NCBI GenBank assembly: GCA_016789785.1
Contig: JAEUQE010000083.1
Span: 1 to 22,505, forward strand
Direction of reading: 5' to 3'
Length of the DNA stretch: 22,505 nucleotides
From: Bryobacterales bacterium
Lineage (GTDB): Bacteria; Acidobacteriota; Terriglobia; Bryobacterales; Bryobacteraceae
Shown: positions 7,139-15,188 of the stretch, one piece after another
How the letters are laid out: the number at the start of each line of letters is the position of its first letter
Numbering within the stretch: position 1 is the stretch's first letter
Program-made: the position numbers and the translations under genes
Notes under the pieces: generated by a model
Seen by the model: only the letters and a program-made list of their open reading frames with translations
The model's database searches: none
Told to the model about the DNA's origin: nothing

Positions 7139-8494
7139 TCAGGCTCCAAGTTCCCTTTCCACAGCGTTCGCAATGCGGTGTGCGAACCTCTCGACACGTT
7201 CGGTGTCCGGACCTTCCACCATCACCCGCGCGAGTGGCTCCGTTCCAGAGAAGCGCACCAGCACTCTCCCGGCGCCCGCGAAATCCTCCATGGCCGCGTG
7301 GATTTCGTCCTGCACCGGACCGATTTGCTCGATCGGGCGTTTCTGTTTGATGCGGACGTTCACAAGGATCTGCGGATAGGTCTTGAGATCCCGCGTCAGC
7401 TCGTCCAGTCCCTTCCCCGTCTCCGCCATCACTTCCAGCACGCGCAAGGCGGTGAGAAGCCCGTCTCCGGTGGTGGCATACTCGCGGAAAATGACGTGTC
7501 CCGATTGCTCGCCGCCGAGGATGGCGCCAGTCCGAACCATCTCTTCCAGCACATACTTATCCCCGACCGAAGTCCTCAGCAGACGCACTCCGTGAGCCTT
7601 CAGCGCACCCTCCAACCCATAGTTCGACATCACCGTCGCCACGACCGTAGGGTTGCCATCGGAGTCGGCTAACTGGCCCTTGCCCAGAAGGGACATCGCC
7701 GCGATGAGCAGGATCGCATCGCCATCCACTACCTTGCCGGACTCGGAGATCAGCATGGAGCGGTCCGCGTCGCCATCAAAGGCAATCCCCGCCGTGGCCT
7801 GATGTTCCACGACCTCCGGCCCAAGCCCGCCCGCGTAAAGCGCGCCGCATTGCAGGTTGATATTGCGCCCATCGGGCTCGCAACTCCGTGGTAGAACCTC
7901 CGCGCCGAGCCGCCGCAACAGGTCCGGTGCGAGATGACAGGCCGCGCCGTTGGCACAGTCGACCAGGAGGCGGAATCCCTTCAGCGAACCCTGAAACGTG
8001 CCCGCGAGATAGTCCACGTATGCCTGATCAAGTCCTTCATCCGCGGTGAGAGAAAGCCTCCCTGGCTGAACTCCACGGGACACCCGTGCGAGAATTGTCC
8101 CCTCCAGCGAGTGCTCCAGATCGTCGGGCAGTTTGAAGCCGGAATGGTCGAAGATCTTGATTCCATTGTCACGAAACGGATTGTGTGAGGCCGAGATCAT
8201 GACACCCGCCACAAAATCCTGATTCCGGGTAAGATAGGCAACCCCAGGCGTCGTAATCAGACCCGCAAATCGCACGCGCGCCCCTTCGGCGAATGCTCCC
8301 GCAGCCACCGTCTCAGCGATCCACTGGCCGGATTCCCGAGTGTCCATCCCTACCAGAATTTCCGGATTCCCGCCGTGGGTGCCGACCGCCCACTGGCCCA
8401 AAGCAACACCCACCGCAAACACCGTCTCCGGATCGAGGGGCGCCTCCCCGGCAACTCCCCGAATCCCGTCTGTCCCGAACAACTGCCTCGCCAT
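7139..8494 (-). CDS. glmM: Phosphoglucosamine mutase
   Basis: 451 residues, the usual GlmM length. It converts glucosamine-6-phosphate to glucosamine-1-phosphate for UDP-GlcNAc and peptidoglycan synthesis in the cytosol. Motifs in order: GTDGIRG (7-13), the phosphoserine loop ISASHNP with catalytic S103, the magnesium loop DGDADR (D240, D242, D244), the sugar-binding GEQSGH, and the phosphate-binding RFSGTEP near the C-terminus. GTDGIRG plus this length separate GlmM from phosphomannomutase/phosphoglucomutase relatives. It lies 18 bases after cdaR with a strong GGGAGGGGGAGG ribosome site. The cdaA-cdaR-glmM order is the conserved one; in Firmicutes CdaA and GlmM bind each other, and GlmM lowers cyclase activity. 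Confidence 0.97.
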   Translation of the reverse strand: MARQLFGTDGIRGVAGEAPLDPETVFAVGVALGQWAVGTHGGNPEILVGMDTRESGQWIAETVAAGAFAEGARVRFAGLITTPGVAYLTRNQDFVAGVMISASHNPFRDNGIKIFDHSGFKLPDDLEHSLEGTILARVSRGVQPGRLSLTADEGLDQAYVDYLAGTFQGSLKGFRLLVDCANGAACHLAPDLLRRLGAEVLPRSCEPDGRNINLQCGALYAGGLGPEVVEHQATAGIAFDGDADRSMLISESGKVVDGDAILLIAAMSLLGKGQLADSDGNPTVVATVMSNYGLEGALKAHGVRLLRTSVGDKYVLEEMVRTGAILGGEQSGHVIFREYATTGDGLLTALRVLEVMAETGKGLDELTRDLKTYPQILVNVRIKQKRPIEQIGPVQDEIHAAMEDFAGAGRVLVRFSGTEPLARVMVEGPDTERVERFAHRIANAVERELGA

Positions 8495-8512
8495 CCAGCC
8501 TCCCCCTCCCAG

Positions 8513-9163
8513 CTATCGGTTCTTTTCGAGAACAACCTTAACGTTGATCATCACGTCGGAACGCTCCAGTCGGACTCGGGCGTCGCCGGCAAACGGATGT
8601 ACACGAATGGTCTGCTCTCCGGCCGCGGCACCGGAAAGTTCCACCGGGTCGGTCTGAACGCGGTCAATCAGTTGCACGCTACTCTCCGGACCCACAATCC
8701 GGACCGACTCCGGATACACTTCCTGGCGTGCAATATGCAGCCCCTCCGGAATGGAAGAGCCGTAGCGAACGAGGACTGGCACTTCGCGCGTCACGCGAGG
8801 TTCCAGGCGCATTCGGATCTGCGAGGGGATCGCTCGAAGGAACTCCACACCCGGCGGAAGGTTCACGTTGTTCCCGAGAATGGAGAAGGTGCGCTCGCCC
8901 GGCTGGTTCTGGTTGGCCAGGTCAATCACCACCACCGCATTGCCGAGATTGGAGAGGCGCCCGCGGGACCCACGAACCTCGACGTAGGCCGAACTGACGA
9001 AATCGCTACTGACCTCGAGGTCCTTCGGGATGTTGTGATACTGCACCGGCACGACGATGGCGCTGGTGGTGTTCGGCTCGCCGACAAGCGCCAGCCAGAG
9101 GAGCACGGCCACCACCACCGAGAGCAACTTGAGGCCAAGATTCTCGGTCAGCCAGGCTGTCAT
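8513..9163 (-). CDS. cdaR: YbbR-domain regulator of the diadenylate cyclase
   Basis: 216 residues: one N-terminal membrane helix (~10-27) and an extracytoplasmic part with YbbR-like repeats, shorter than the four-repeat Bacillus protein and fitting about two. The opening (W…ENLGLKLLSVVVAVLLWL) is typical of YbbR proteins, as is the V.GP.S.V..I..V.T.P motif near residue 165. In Firmicutes CdaR sits across the membrane from CdaA and modulates c-di-AMP synthesis. Its start codon overlaps the cdaA stop by 4 bases (ATGA), so the two are translationally coupled. The function here is inferred from family and gene order. Confidence 0.9.
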   Translation of the reverse strand: MTAWLTENLGLKLLSVVVAVLLWLALVGEPNTTSAIVVPVQYHNIPKDLEVSSDFVSSAYVEVRGSRGRLSNLGNAVVVIDLANQNQPGERTFSILGNNVNLPPGVEFLRAIPSQIRMRLEPRVTREVPVLVRYGSSIPEGLHIARQEVYPESVRIVGPESSVQLIDRVQTDPVELSGAAAGEQTIRVHPFAGDARVRLERSDVMINVKVVLEKNR

Positions 9164-9978
9164 GAACCCTCCGCGCGAATCGCCCGTTTCGACGCGCGGC
9201 GAGTGGGTTTGTCGGAGGAACGCAGGCCCATCGCCTCCAACAGCCGCTCGTGCAGACGGTCGGGCGAGACGGCCTGTTCAATCGCGCCACGCGAGGCCAC
9301 CGAGATCCGTCCCGTTTCCTCCGACGCGATGAAGGCGACACAGTCCGTCTCTTCCGTCACACCGATTGCCGCGCGGTGGCGTGTACCGAAGGTTCGCGAG
9401 ACCGGGTCCATGGTGAGCGGCAGAAAGCAGGCCGCGGCGGCGATCCTGTCCCCTTGAATGATCACAGCGCCGTCATGGAGGGCCACGCCTTTCTGGAAGA
9501 TCGACAGCAGCAGGTCCCGCGACACCATCGCGTCGAGCAGTACACCACTCTCGACAAACGTCCGCAGGCCGATCTCCCGCTCCACGACGATCAACGCTCC
9601 AGTCTTCTCCTGACCCAGTTGCAGCAGCGCCAGGTGCATCTCTTCCACCATCTCGCGCCGCTGGAGCCGGGAGCCGATATTCAGCCAGTTGCGTCTGCCG
9701 ATGCCCGCAAGCATGCGGCGGATATCGGACTGAAACATCACAATCAGCGCGAACGCCGTGTAAGGCGCCAGCGTCGCGAGTAATGTGCGAAGCAACTCAA
9801 GCTGGGTCCAATCCGCGACCAGGTAAACCATCACCAGGACGCCGACGCCCGAGAGGATGTGCACGGCGCGGCGTCCACGAATGATCAGGATCGCCTGATA
9901 CACCAACACAGCCACAAGCAGAATGTCGACCACCGAAGTGATCGTGAAGTGCGGCAGTGTTGGCGAGGGAAATCCCAT
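9160..9978 (-). CDS. cdaA: Membrane diadenylate cyclase
   Basis: 272 residues: three N-terminal membrane helices (~14-34, ~38-55, ~63-82), then the DAC (DisA_N) catalytic domain. The catalytic signatures are intact: DGA at 169-171 (ALHDGAVII) and GTRHR at 198-202. It condenses two ATP to c-di-AMP, the second messenger for potassium, turgor and wall homeostasis. It lies between a DUF362 gene (14 bases upstream) and cdaR (4-base overlap). No clear Shine-Dalgarno precedes the ATG at 9978, so translation may depend on readthrough from the DUF362 gene. The C-terminal tail (~245-272) is basic and rich in Arg, Lys and Ser, which is not needed for the family fold. Confidence 0.96.
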   Translation of the reverse strand: MGFPSPTLPHFTITSVVDILLVAVLVYQAILIIRGRRAVHILSGVGVLVMVYLVADWTQLELLRTLLATLAPYTAFALIVMFQSDIRRMLAGIGRRNWLNIGSRLQRREMVEEMHLALLQLGQEKTGALIVVEREIGLRTFVESGVLLDAMVSRDLLLSIFQKGVALHDGAVIIQGDRIAAAACFLPLTMDPVSRTFGTRHRAAIGVTEETDCVAFIASEETGRISVASRGAIEQAVSPDRLHERLLEAMGLRSSDKPTRRASKRAIRAEGS

Positions 9979-9992
9979 GAGTTGTCGAATGC

Positions 9993-11117
9993 TCAGACCG
10001 GGAACGGGTATCGGACGGCGGCGATCTCCTCGCCCACAACTTCGATGTTCTTGAGGTCCGCGGTGCCAATCCCAAGCTGCTCGGCGAGCAACAGCGTATT
10101 GTCACAGTTGGCAAACGGCGCGGCGCCCCTTCGAGCCCTCGGATCGTAGCCCATCACGGCGGCGCCAACGGCGTCGGTATTCACCGGATTCGTGCCGAGA
10201 ATCAGCACTCCCGGATTGGCGTGCCCGAGTTTGTTGCGGATCCACGGCCCTTCGCCACCCGTCATGGTCTCGATTCCGTCGATGAATGAGATATCGATGG
10301 GACGCGCCGCAACGAGTTCCGCGGTGATCCTGGGCATGCGGTAGCCCGGCGAGCGGTCCGAGCCAGGCTCCAGTTCCGCAAGAGCGGTCCGCGCGGGCTG
10401 ACGCTTGCCGAAGTGACACGTCTCGGCCCGCCCCTTGGTGGGGCTCTCGTTGGGCCCGTCGGCGCCGGCATCGTCGCCATAGATCGAAGCCGGTGTAATC
10501 CCGAAGATGTTCTTCATTGCCAGCGTGATGCCGCACGTCTCGTGGTTCTTCAACTTGGCCATGGACACGAACACGTCGGTGTCGTGATAGGAGTGATTCA
10601 AGTCGTAGGCGGGAAAAACCAGACCTCCGCCCGGAACCCGGAAGCGGTGGTATTGCTTGCCCTTACCGAGTGCATTGGTGTTCTCGAACTCGATGCCTGG
10701 CGCCACCGCCTTCAGTTGGCGCACGTTCCATCCCGAATCGAGAAGATACTCCTCCAGGGGGCCCGCCGTCGCCCAGGCGCTCTCGACAAAGCGGATCCGC
10801 CGGGCGCCGGACACATGAAGCACATGGGCCATCGCCGAAGCAGTCTTCGGGTGAGTATAGTGCGTCAACCCAAGCGCCTTGCCCTGAAATCGCAAGCCTG
10901 GACTGCCGGTCAGATTGAGTTTGATGGTGACCGTCTTGTTCCGCACCAGGCGGCCCGCCCCGCCGATCTGGTCGAACATCGTGGTCAACACGGGGACGAG
11001 ATCCTCGGTATAGGACGGCACCTTCGCAATCGCGACCGGAGAGGTGCGCAGGCTCGCGGGCTGCCCGTTCAAGACAGAAACGGCTCCAGTCCCAAAAAGA
11101 AGATCCCGGCGGGTCAT
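9993..11117 (-). CDS. DUF362-family protein with twin-arginine N-terminus
   Basis: 374 residues. It begins MTRRDLLFGTGAV, a twin-arginine-like signal, so export via Tat is possible. The body matches the DUF362 family as I know it: KLNLTGSPG near residue 67, HPKTASAMAHVL, IRFVES, FVSMAKLKNHETCGITLAMKN (~190-210), FIDGIETMTGGEGPW and LGTNPVNTDAVGAAVMGYDP. Related proteins often bear a ferredoxin domain; this one does not, and no CxxC cluster is visible. The biochemical role is unknown. It lies immediately upstream of cdaA. Its start codon is inside a 17-base hairpin arm and has no Shine-Dalgarno, while TAAACT lies 6 bases upstream, so either a leaderless transcript or structure-controlled translation is possible. 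Confidence 0.85.
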   Translation of the reverse strand: MTRRDLLFGTGAVSVLNGQPASLRTSPVAIAKVPSYTEDLVPVLTTMFDQIGGAGRLVRNKTVTIKLNLTGSPGLRFQGKALGLTHYTHPKTASAMAHVLHVSGARRIRFVESAWATAGPLEEYLLDSGWNVRQLKAVAPGIEFENTNALGKGKQYHRFRVPGGGLVFPAYDLNHSYHDTDVFVSMAKLKNHETCGITLAMKNIFGITPASIYGDDAGADGPNESPTKGRAETCHFGKRQPARTALAELEPGSDRSPGYRMPRITAELVAARPIDISFIDGIETMTGGEGPWIRNKLGHANPGVLILGTNPVNTDAVGAAVMGYDPRARRGAAPFANCDNTLLLAEQLGIGTADLKNIEVVGEEIAAVRYPFPV

Positions 11118-11150
11118 GCTAGTAGTTTAACTCGCATGCCCCGCCGGGAT
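11103..11150 (-). repeat. Long inverted repeat containing the DUF362 start codon
   Basis: Arms 11103-11119 (ATCCCGGCGGGTCATGC) and 11134-11150 (GCATGCCCCGCCGGGAT) are complementary at 16 of 17 positions around a 14-base loop. The CAT at 11115-11117 is the DUF362 start codon on the minus strand. A second hairpin, CCGGGA (11144-11149) with TCCCGG (11159-11164), uses part of the same arm, so the two folds exclude each other. The element lies just after the tadG stop (11177). It may end tad transcripts, guard the start codon, or both. No U-tract follows. Confidence 0.75.
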
Positions 11151-11176
11151 GAAAGGATTCCCGGAAATCGGAGGAA

Positions 11177-12559
11177 CTATCTGGAGATACGGAGAATGTC
11201 CGATGCCAGCGATGCAAAGGCCATCTGCAACTGTGAGGCGTTGTCCGCGAGAATGTACATTCCGCGGGGCTTCGTCGAGTCGTAGATATTGCTTTGCGTG
11301 ACGTTGGAGATGCGCTGCATCAACGTGTCTTCGGCGGCGCCAGGACCACCAAGGCCGATGCAGTAGGTCACCACTTCAAGCCCGTTGGCCGCCGATTCGG
11401 TACGAACGCGCTTGGCGGCATTGTCGAGGGCGTTGATACCCATGTTCTGGATGGTTTCTTGATCATTGATGCGAATGCGGCCCGTGGTCGAATTGCGGCG
11501 AACCGGCGTCTTGTAGCTGATAAACGAGTTGCCGTTGATGTCGACTTCGTTTGACGAACCCAGCTTCATTCGCAAATCGCTTTCGACCGTAGACGGGGAA
11601 CTATTGGCCGCACAGCCCGACATGCTGGTGGCCACGGTCTGGTCGGGATCAGGAATCGGAGGTGCGTTGGGAGCCAGGATCCGGTAGAGACCCGAACCGC
11701 TGTCGGCCGGTGTCAACACGCCTGCGCGATCGGTGGTGCTTCCGCCACAGCGTCCTGGAATCACTTCCAGATTCACCGTGATGGTATTCGGCTGACCGTC
11801 GGTGAAGAACAGAATCACATTCAAAGTGCCAGGCTCGTTGATGTCCTTCAGCTTGAGGTACCCCTCCCAGTAGGCGGCTGCCGCGTTGGTCCATCCAGCA
11901 CAATTGATGTTGTTGATGTGCGTGATGACGTTGGTGCCGGCTGTCTGGAAGTTCATGGCCGGGGCGAAGTCCGTACGGTAAGAGGCGCCGAACGTGACCA
12001 GCCCGATGCGATCGCGCCCATCGACGAACGTTTGGACGAAAGATTTCGCGGCCTCGCGTAGATCGTCACAGGACCCCGAGTTGTCGAGGGACTGGGAACG
12101 GTCAAGCACCATCACGATGTTCACGTCGCGCCGGGTCGCGCTGCCGATCGCGGTGATTTTCAGCGAGTTCACCCCAAGGATCTTCATGAAGTACGTCGGG
12201 GCCTGAACCTCAGCCGTAATGTCAACGATCTTGGTTTTCGCGGGCGCTGGTGGGAAGGTTGTCTCGGCATGCGCACCGTGCAGACCAAGGTATCCGTCGT
12301 TGAGATTGGCTTGGAAGAACCGCTGGGCGGTTTCGGCGGCCGCAGCCTCCTGGGAGCCCATCGTGCTTCCCCGGCTGAGGCCACGCGCCGCCGCCAGGGC
12401 CGCGCCGTCCACTGCTGTCTGGAGTTTTGCTTTGATTGCGTAAACCACGCCGACATCAATCGCCAGGCCGACGGTCGGGATGATGACGAACGTCAGCATG
12501 AGGCCGCTAAACATGAGCACGAAGCCCTTTTGTTTCTTTCGGTCGTTGAATAGCTTCAT
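11177..12559 (-). CDS. TadG-like pseudopilin with von Willebrand factor A domain
   Basis: 460 residues. Basic N-terminus, then one hydrophobic helix (~12-37) continuing into a Tad-type stem with the motif AVDGAALAAARG (49-60), as in TadG/Flp-associated proteins. The VWA domain begins ~145 with a metal-ion-dependent adhesion motif DRSQS (153-157) and contains FFTDGQPN; several Cys pairs are likely disulfides on the outside. VWA proteins of this kind are thought to act in adhesion or pilus assembly. Third gene of a three-gene run after two TadE-like genes; ribosome site GGAGGAA before the ATG. No Tad ATPase, secretin or prepilin peptidase is in the window. The C-terminus after ~400 (ADNASQLQMAFASLASDILR) is the closing part of the VWA fold. 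Confidence 0.87.
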   Translation of the reverse strand: MKLFNDRKKQKGFVLMFSGLMLTFVIIPTVGLAIDVGVVYAIKAKLQTAVDGAALAAARGLSRGSTMGSQEAAAAETAQRFFQANLNDGYLGLHGAHAETTFPPAPAKTKIVDITAEVQAPTYFMKILGVNSLKITAIGSATRRDVNIVMVLDRSQSLDNSGSCDDLREAAKSFVQTFVDGRDRIGLVTFGASYRTDFAPAMNFQTAGTNVITHINNINCAGWTNAAAAYWEGYLKLKDINEPGTLNVILFFTDGQPNTITVNLEVIPGRCGGSTTDRAGVLTPADSGSGLYRILAPNAPPIPDPDQTVATSMSGCAANSSPSTVESDLRMKLGSSNEVDINGNSFISYKTPVRRNSTTGRIRINDQETIQNMGINALDNAAKRVRTESAANGLEVVTYCIGLGGPGAAEDTLMQRISNVTQSNIYDSTKPRGMYILADNASQLQMAFASLASDILRISR

Positions 12560-12586
12560 ATGGAATTCCTCCGCTGTCGTCCTTGC

Positions 12587-13183
12587 CTAGAACACCGTCC
12601 GCACGTAGTTGCCGCTTCCCGTGCTGAAACCGGTGAAGTCCAGGTCGGGTGAGGTGAAGAAGGTCTCCGCCACGTAGGCAAACTCGTTTTCGAACAGTTG
12701 GATGTCCGTAAACGTCGCACGCGCACTGGCCTCGGTCATGTAATCTGCTACCAGGCCTTTGCTATCCACCAAGTCGGAGTCCGGCGTCCCGATCAGACTC
12801 TGCCGCACTCCCGGATTTCCGACAACGATGCGCTGTGTAATCACATGCTGGTCACCGTTGCAGTTGTCCAGGGAAAGCGCGTCGCATTTCGACTGCGGAA
12901 TGAACGTGACCTTCGAGAGGATCACCACTCCCCGCCCGGAGCCGTTCGCCATGCCAAGTTTCTGGCCAAGCCGGATCAGAATCGCCTGATTGCCAGGTTC
13001 CGAGAAATCGACACCACGTACAAACATCGAACTGGCGTCGCGGCCCACTTGGGTTACCTGAACCGCACGGCCCAGGTTGAAGCCGACGCTCGTGACACCG
13101 AGAAGGAAAAAAATGAGAGGCATCGCCACAAGGGCGAACTCCATGATGGCGTGACCAGATTGTGTTCTCTTTCTTCGCTGCAT
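12587..13183 (-). CDS. TadE-like pseudopilin
   Basis: 198 residues from the ATG at 13183. The N-terminus is basic, then a single helix in the TadE pattern (SGHAIMEFALVAMPLIFFLLG, about residues 10-29) with the conserved Glu five residues into the hydrophobic stretch. The remainder is predicted extracytoplasmic and has two Cys (in SKCDAL…DNCN). An open frame continues upstream to 13324, but that part lies inside the preceding tadE gene, while GCGGAGGAA sits just before 13183, so I take the short start. It is followed 27 bases later by the VWA gene with an almost identical GCGGAGGAA ribosome site. Probably a minor pseudopilin; its partners outside the window are unknown. Confidence 0.85.
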   Translation of the reverse strand: MQRRKRTQSGHAIMEFALVAMPLIFFLLGVTSVGFNLGRAVQVTQVGRDASSMFVRGVDFSEPGNQAILIRLGQKLGMANGSGRGVVILSKVTFIPQSKCDALSLDNCNGDQHVITQRIVVGNPGVRQSLIGTPDSDLVDSKGLVADYMTEASARATFTDIQLFENEFAYVAETFFTSPDLDFTGFSTGSGNYVRTVF

Positions 13184-13212
13184 ACTAGATTCCTCCGCTT
13201 TCTCCACCTGCC

Positions 13213-13698
13213 TCAAGGGGCCGGGACCGTTACGCCACGTGGCAACGTCTCCAAACGGTCGGACGAAATCGCACTGACTTTCGTCGGAACCGCACTCCGC
13301 CAGATCGGAACCATCTGGTTCCATTCGTAGTCGTTGACTGAGACTTCAACGATGTTGCCGCCTTCGTTGGCATTGCCTCCAGTCACCTGGGCAAATGTCA
13401 CCGGAGAGTAATACTTGACTTCGATGCGTGCCAGTCCGGCCGTACCCGCCAGGAAGCCCATCGAGTTGTCCTGCACAACGCGCTTGATGGACTCGGACTG
13501 GCTCATTCCGGTCATGGTGCGATAGGTCACTCCGTAACGCACGCCTTCGCGGACCGCGTGCACAAATGTGGCGCGCAGAAACACTGGCATTGAGAAGTCC
13601 AGAATCGCCATCATCAGCGCCATCAGCGGCGTGAAAACGAGCATGAACTCCAACATCACATGCCCTGCTCTCTTATGTTTTCGCGGCAGGCTTTGCAT
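13213..13698 (-). CDS. TadE-like pseudopilin
   Basis: 161 residues. Basic start (QSLPRKHKRAGH), then the TadE helix (VMLEFMLVFTPLMALMMAIL, ~14-33) with the conserved Glu, then a ~125-residue exported part beginning FSMPVFLRATF…AVREGVRYG, the classic continuation of the TadE family. Ribosome site GGAGGT 5 bases before the ATG. It is the first gene of the tad run; the upstream gap has a cluster of TAGGTAC-type repeats that may be its control region. Only minor pseudopilin-type components are present in this window. Confidence 0.88.
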   Translation of the reverse strand: MQSLPRKHKRAGHVMLEFMLVFTPLMALMMAILDFSMPVFLRATFVHAVREGVRYGVTYRTMTGMSQSESIKRVVQDNSMGFLAGTAGLARIEVKYYSPVTFAQVTGGNANEGGNIVEVSVNDYEWNQMVPIWRSAVPTKVSAISSDRLETLPRGVTVPAP

Positions 13699-13761
13699 GG
13701 TACCTCCTAAGATATGGATCCTCTTGTCATATCCTACGGCGACACGGGCCGAAAGACCAGA

Positions 13762-13841
13762 GTATTTAGGTACCTAGGGTATTTAAGTGCCGGGTGCTAG
13801 TAATCTGCATGAGGAACAAGTACTTGGGTCATTCTAGGTAC
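13762..13841. promoter_or_regulatory. Repeat cluster upstream of the tad genes (possible operator)
   Basis: GTATTTA occurs at 13762-13768 and again at 13779-13785, 17 bases apart on the same strand. Between them lies the 10-base palindrome TAGGTACCTA (13767-13776). A further TCTAGGTAC sits at 13833-13841. Read on the minus strand, TACCCTA and TACCTAA resemble the seven-base half-sites of NarL/LuxR-type regulators. It lies 65-145 bases before the first tad start. No convincing -35/-10 pair was found there. Confidence 0.35.
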
Positions 13842-13930
13842 GGGATAGAAAGGGCCGTAGAACCGGTCATAGACCCCACCGCTGCGGTAATAGCCCGCAG
13901 CGTGATCAGGTCCCAGAAACATGCTCCAAA

Positions 13931-13969
13931 CGCAAAACGGCGCCCGAATCCTCATCGGTTCCGGACGCC
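13931..13969 (-). terminator. Probable Rho-independent terminator of recA
   Basis: Minus-strand RNA: arm GGCGTCCGGAA (13959-13969) pairs with TTCGGGCGCC (13939-13948) with one wobble and one bulged base around a 10-base loop. GTTTTGCGTTT follows, a moderate T-tract. It begins about 55 bases after the recA stop. A second hairpin further on (CGCTGCGG / CCGCAGCG, 13880-13902, perfect 8 bases) has no T-tract. The gap 13699-14023 otherwise holds only the tad upstream repeats. Confidence 0.55.
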
Positions 13970-14023
13970 AGATTCTGTACAAACCGAACCACAGCGAGCG
14001 CAGTCCGGCACCGCCCAAGCACG

Positions 14024-15058
14024 TTAGCCAGCTTTCGCGGCCACCGCCAAGCCAGGCTGCGCGATCCCCATCTTCTTGCGCACCTCCCCTTCCAGGTTTT
14101 GGTAAACGTCCCGGTGCTCCTTCAGAAAGCTCCTCGCGTTTTCCCGGCCCTGCCCGATCCGTTCGCCGTGGAAGCTGTACCACGATCCGCTCTTCTCCAG
14201 TACATTGTTGCTGGTGGCCAAGTCCAGCAGGTCCCCTTCCCGCGAGATCCCCTCCCCGTAGAGAAGGTCGACCTCTACTTCGCGAAATGGGGGCGCCAGC
14301 TTGTTCTTCACCACCTTTACCTTCGTACGGTTCCCCACCACGGTCTCTCCGTCCTTGAGCGCCGCCAGTTTTCGCACTTCGAGCCGCACGCTGGAATAGA
14401 ACTTCAGGGCACGCCCGCCCGTGGTGGTTTCCGGGCTTCCAAACATCACGCCGATCTTCTCGCGAATCTGATTGATAAAGAGCAGACAGGTCTGCGTGCG
14501 AGCCGTCACTCCGGTCAGTTTCCGCAGCGCCTGCGACATCAACCGCGCCTGCAGCCCGACGTGGCTGTCGCCCATTTCTCCTTCGAGTTCGGCCCTGGGA
14601 ACCAGAGCCGCGACGGAATCCACCACCGCCGCATCAATCACTCCCGACGCCACCAGCGCAGCCGTGATCTCCAGCGCCTGCTCACCGCTATCCGGTTGAG
14701 AAACCAGCAGGTTGTCGATATCCACACCGAGCCGCCTGGCATAGGACGGATCGAGCGCATGCTCGGCATCAATGAAGGCCACCGTTCCCCCTGCCGCCTG
14801 AGCTTGGGCGATCATCTGTAACGCGATTGTCGTCTTGCCCGAAGACTCCGGCCCAAAAACCTCCACGACACGCCCCCGTGGGAAACCGCCGATTCCCAAA
14901 GCGAGATCGAGGGAGATCGAACCGCTGGAAATCACGGGAACCGCGATCGCTTCCTGGCTTCCGAGACGTTGTACCGATCCTTTGCCAAACTGCTTCTCCA
15001 GTCCGGCGATCGCCTGGTCGAGAACGCGGCGGCGATCCTTGAATTCCAGTTGCTGCAT
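14024..15058 (-). CDS. recA: Recombinase A
   Basis: 344 residues, normal bacterial length. RecA forms filaments on single-stranded DNA, drives strand exchange, and triggers LexA cleavage in the SOS response. Walker A GPESSGKT at 69-76; the L1/L2 DNA-binding region includes [19 protein letters not shown] and [10 protein letters not shown]. The C-terminus ends in Ala/Gly/Lys residues and lacks the acidic tail seen in the E. coli protein. AGAGGT lies 7 bases before the ATG. recX lies upstream on the same strand, not downstream, with 130 bases between. That gap contains the palindrome GAGAATTCTC (15141-15150) and two AAGTTCA copies; whether either is a LexA site cannot be judged from one sequence. 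Confidence 0.98.
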   Translation of the reverse strand: MQQLEFKDRRRVLDQAIAGLEKQFGKGSVQRLGSQEAIAVPVISSGSISLDLALGIGGFPRGRVVEVFGPESSGKTTIALQMIAQAQAAGGTVAFIDAEHALDPSYARRLGVDIDNLLVSQPDSGEQALEITAALVASGVIDAAVVDSVAALVPRAELEGEMGDSHVGLQARLMSQALRKLTGVTARTQTCLLFINQIREKIGVMFGSPETTTGGRALKFYSSVRLEVRKLAALKDGETVVGNRTKVKVVKNKLAPPFREVEVDLLYGEGISREGDLLDLATSNNVLEKSGSWYSFHGERIGQGRENARSFLKEHRDVYQNLEGEVRKKMGIAQPGLAVAAKAG

Positions 15059-15188
15059 GAGAACCTCTTGCCATGAACTTCGCGCGGGCCCGCGCCTTGT
15101 GCCACGGAAAGCCCGCTGTGAACTTGTGGCTGGGAAGGGAGAGAATTCTCAGAAATCTTGAATGACGTGCAATCTGCGCCGGGCGGAA

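Noticed and set aside
8375..9457. 360-residue plus-strand frame over cdaR and cdaA
   Set aside because: Antisense shadow of two well-supported genes; His/Arg-rich with no family resemblance.
12587..13324. Longer 245-residue version of the second TadE gene
   Set aside because: The extra 47 residues lie inside the preceding tadE gene and do not resemble TadE; a strong ribosome site marks the start at 13183.
13797..13955. 52-codon minus-strand ORF rich in Tyr and Pro (ends VLVPHADY) after recA
   Set aside because: Its ATG lies in the loop of the probable recA terminator, it spans a second perfect hairpin and part of the repeat cluster, and it has only a weak ribosome site.
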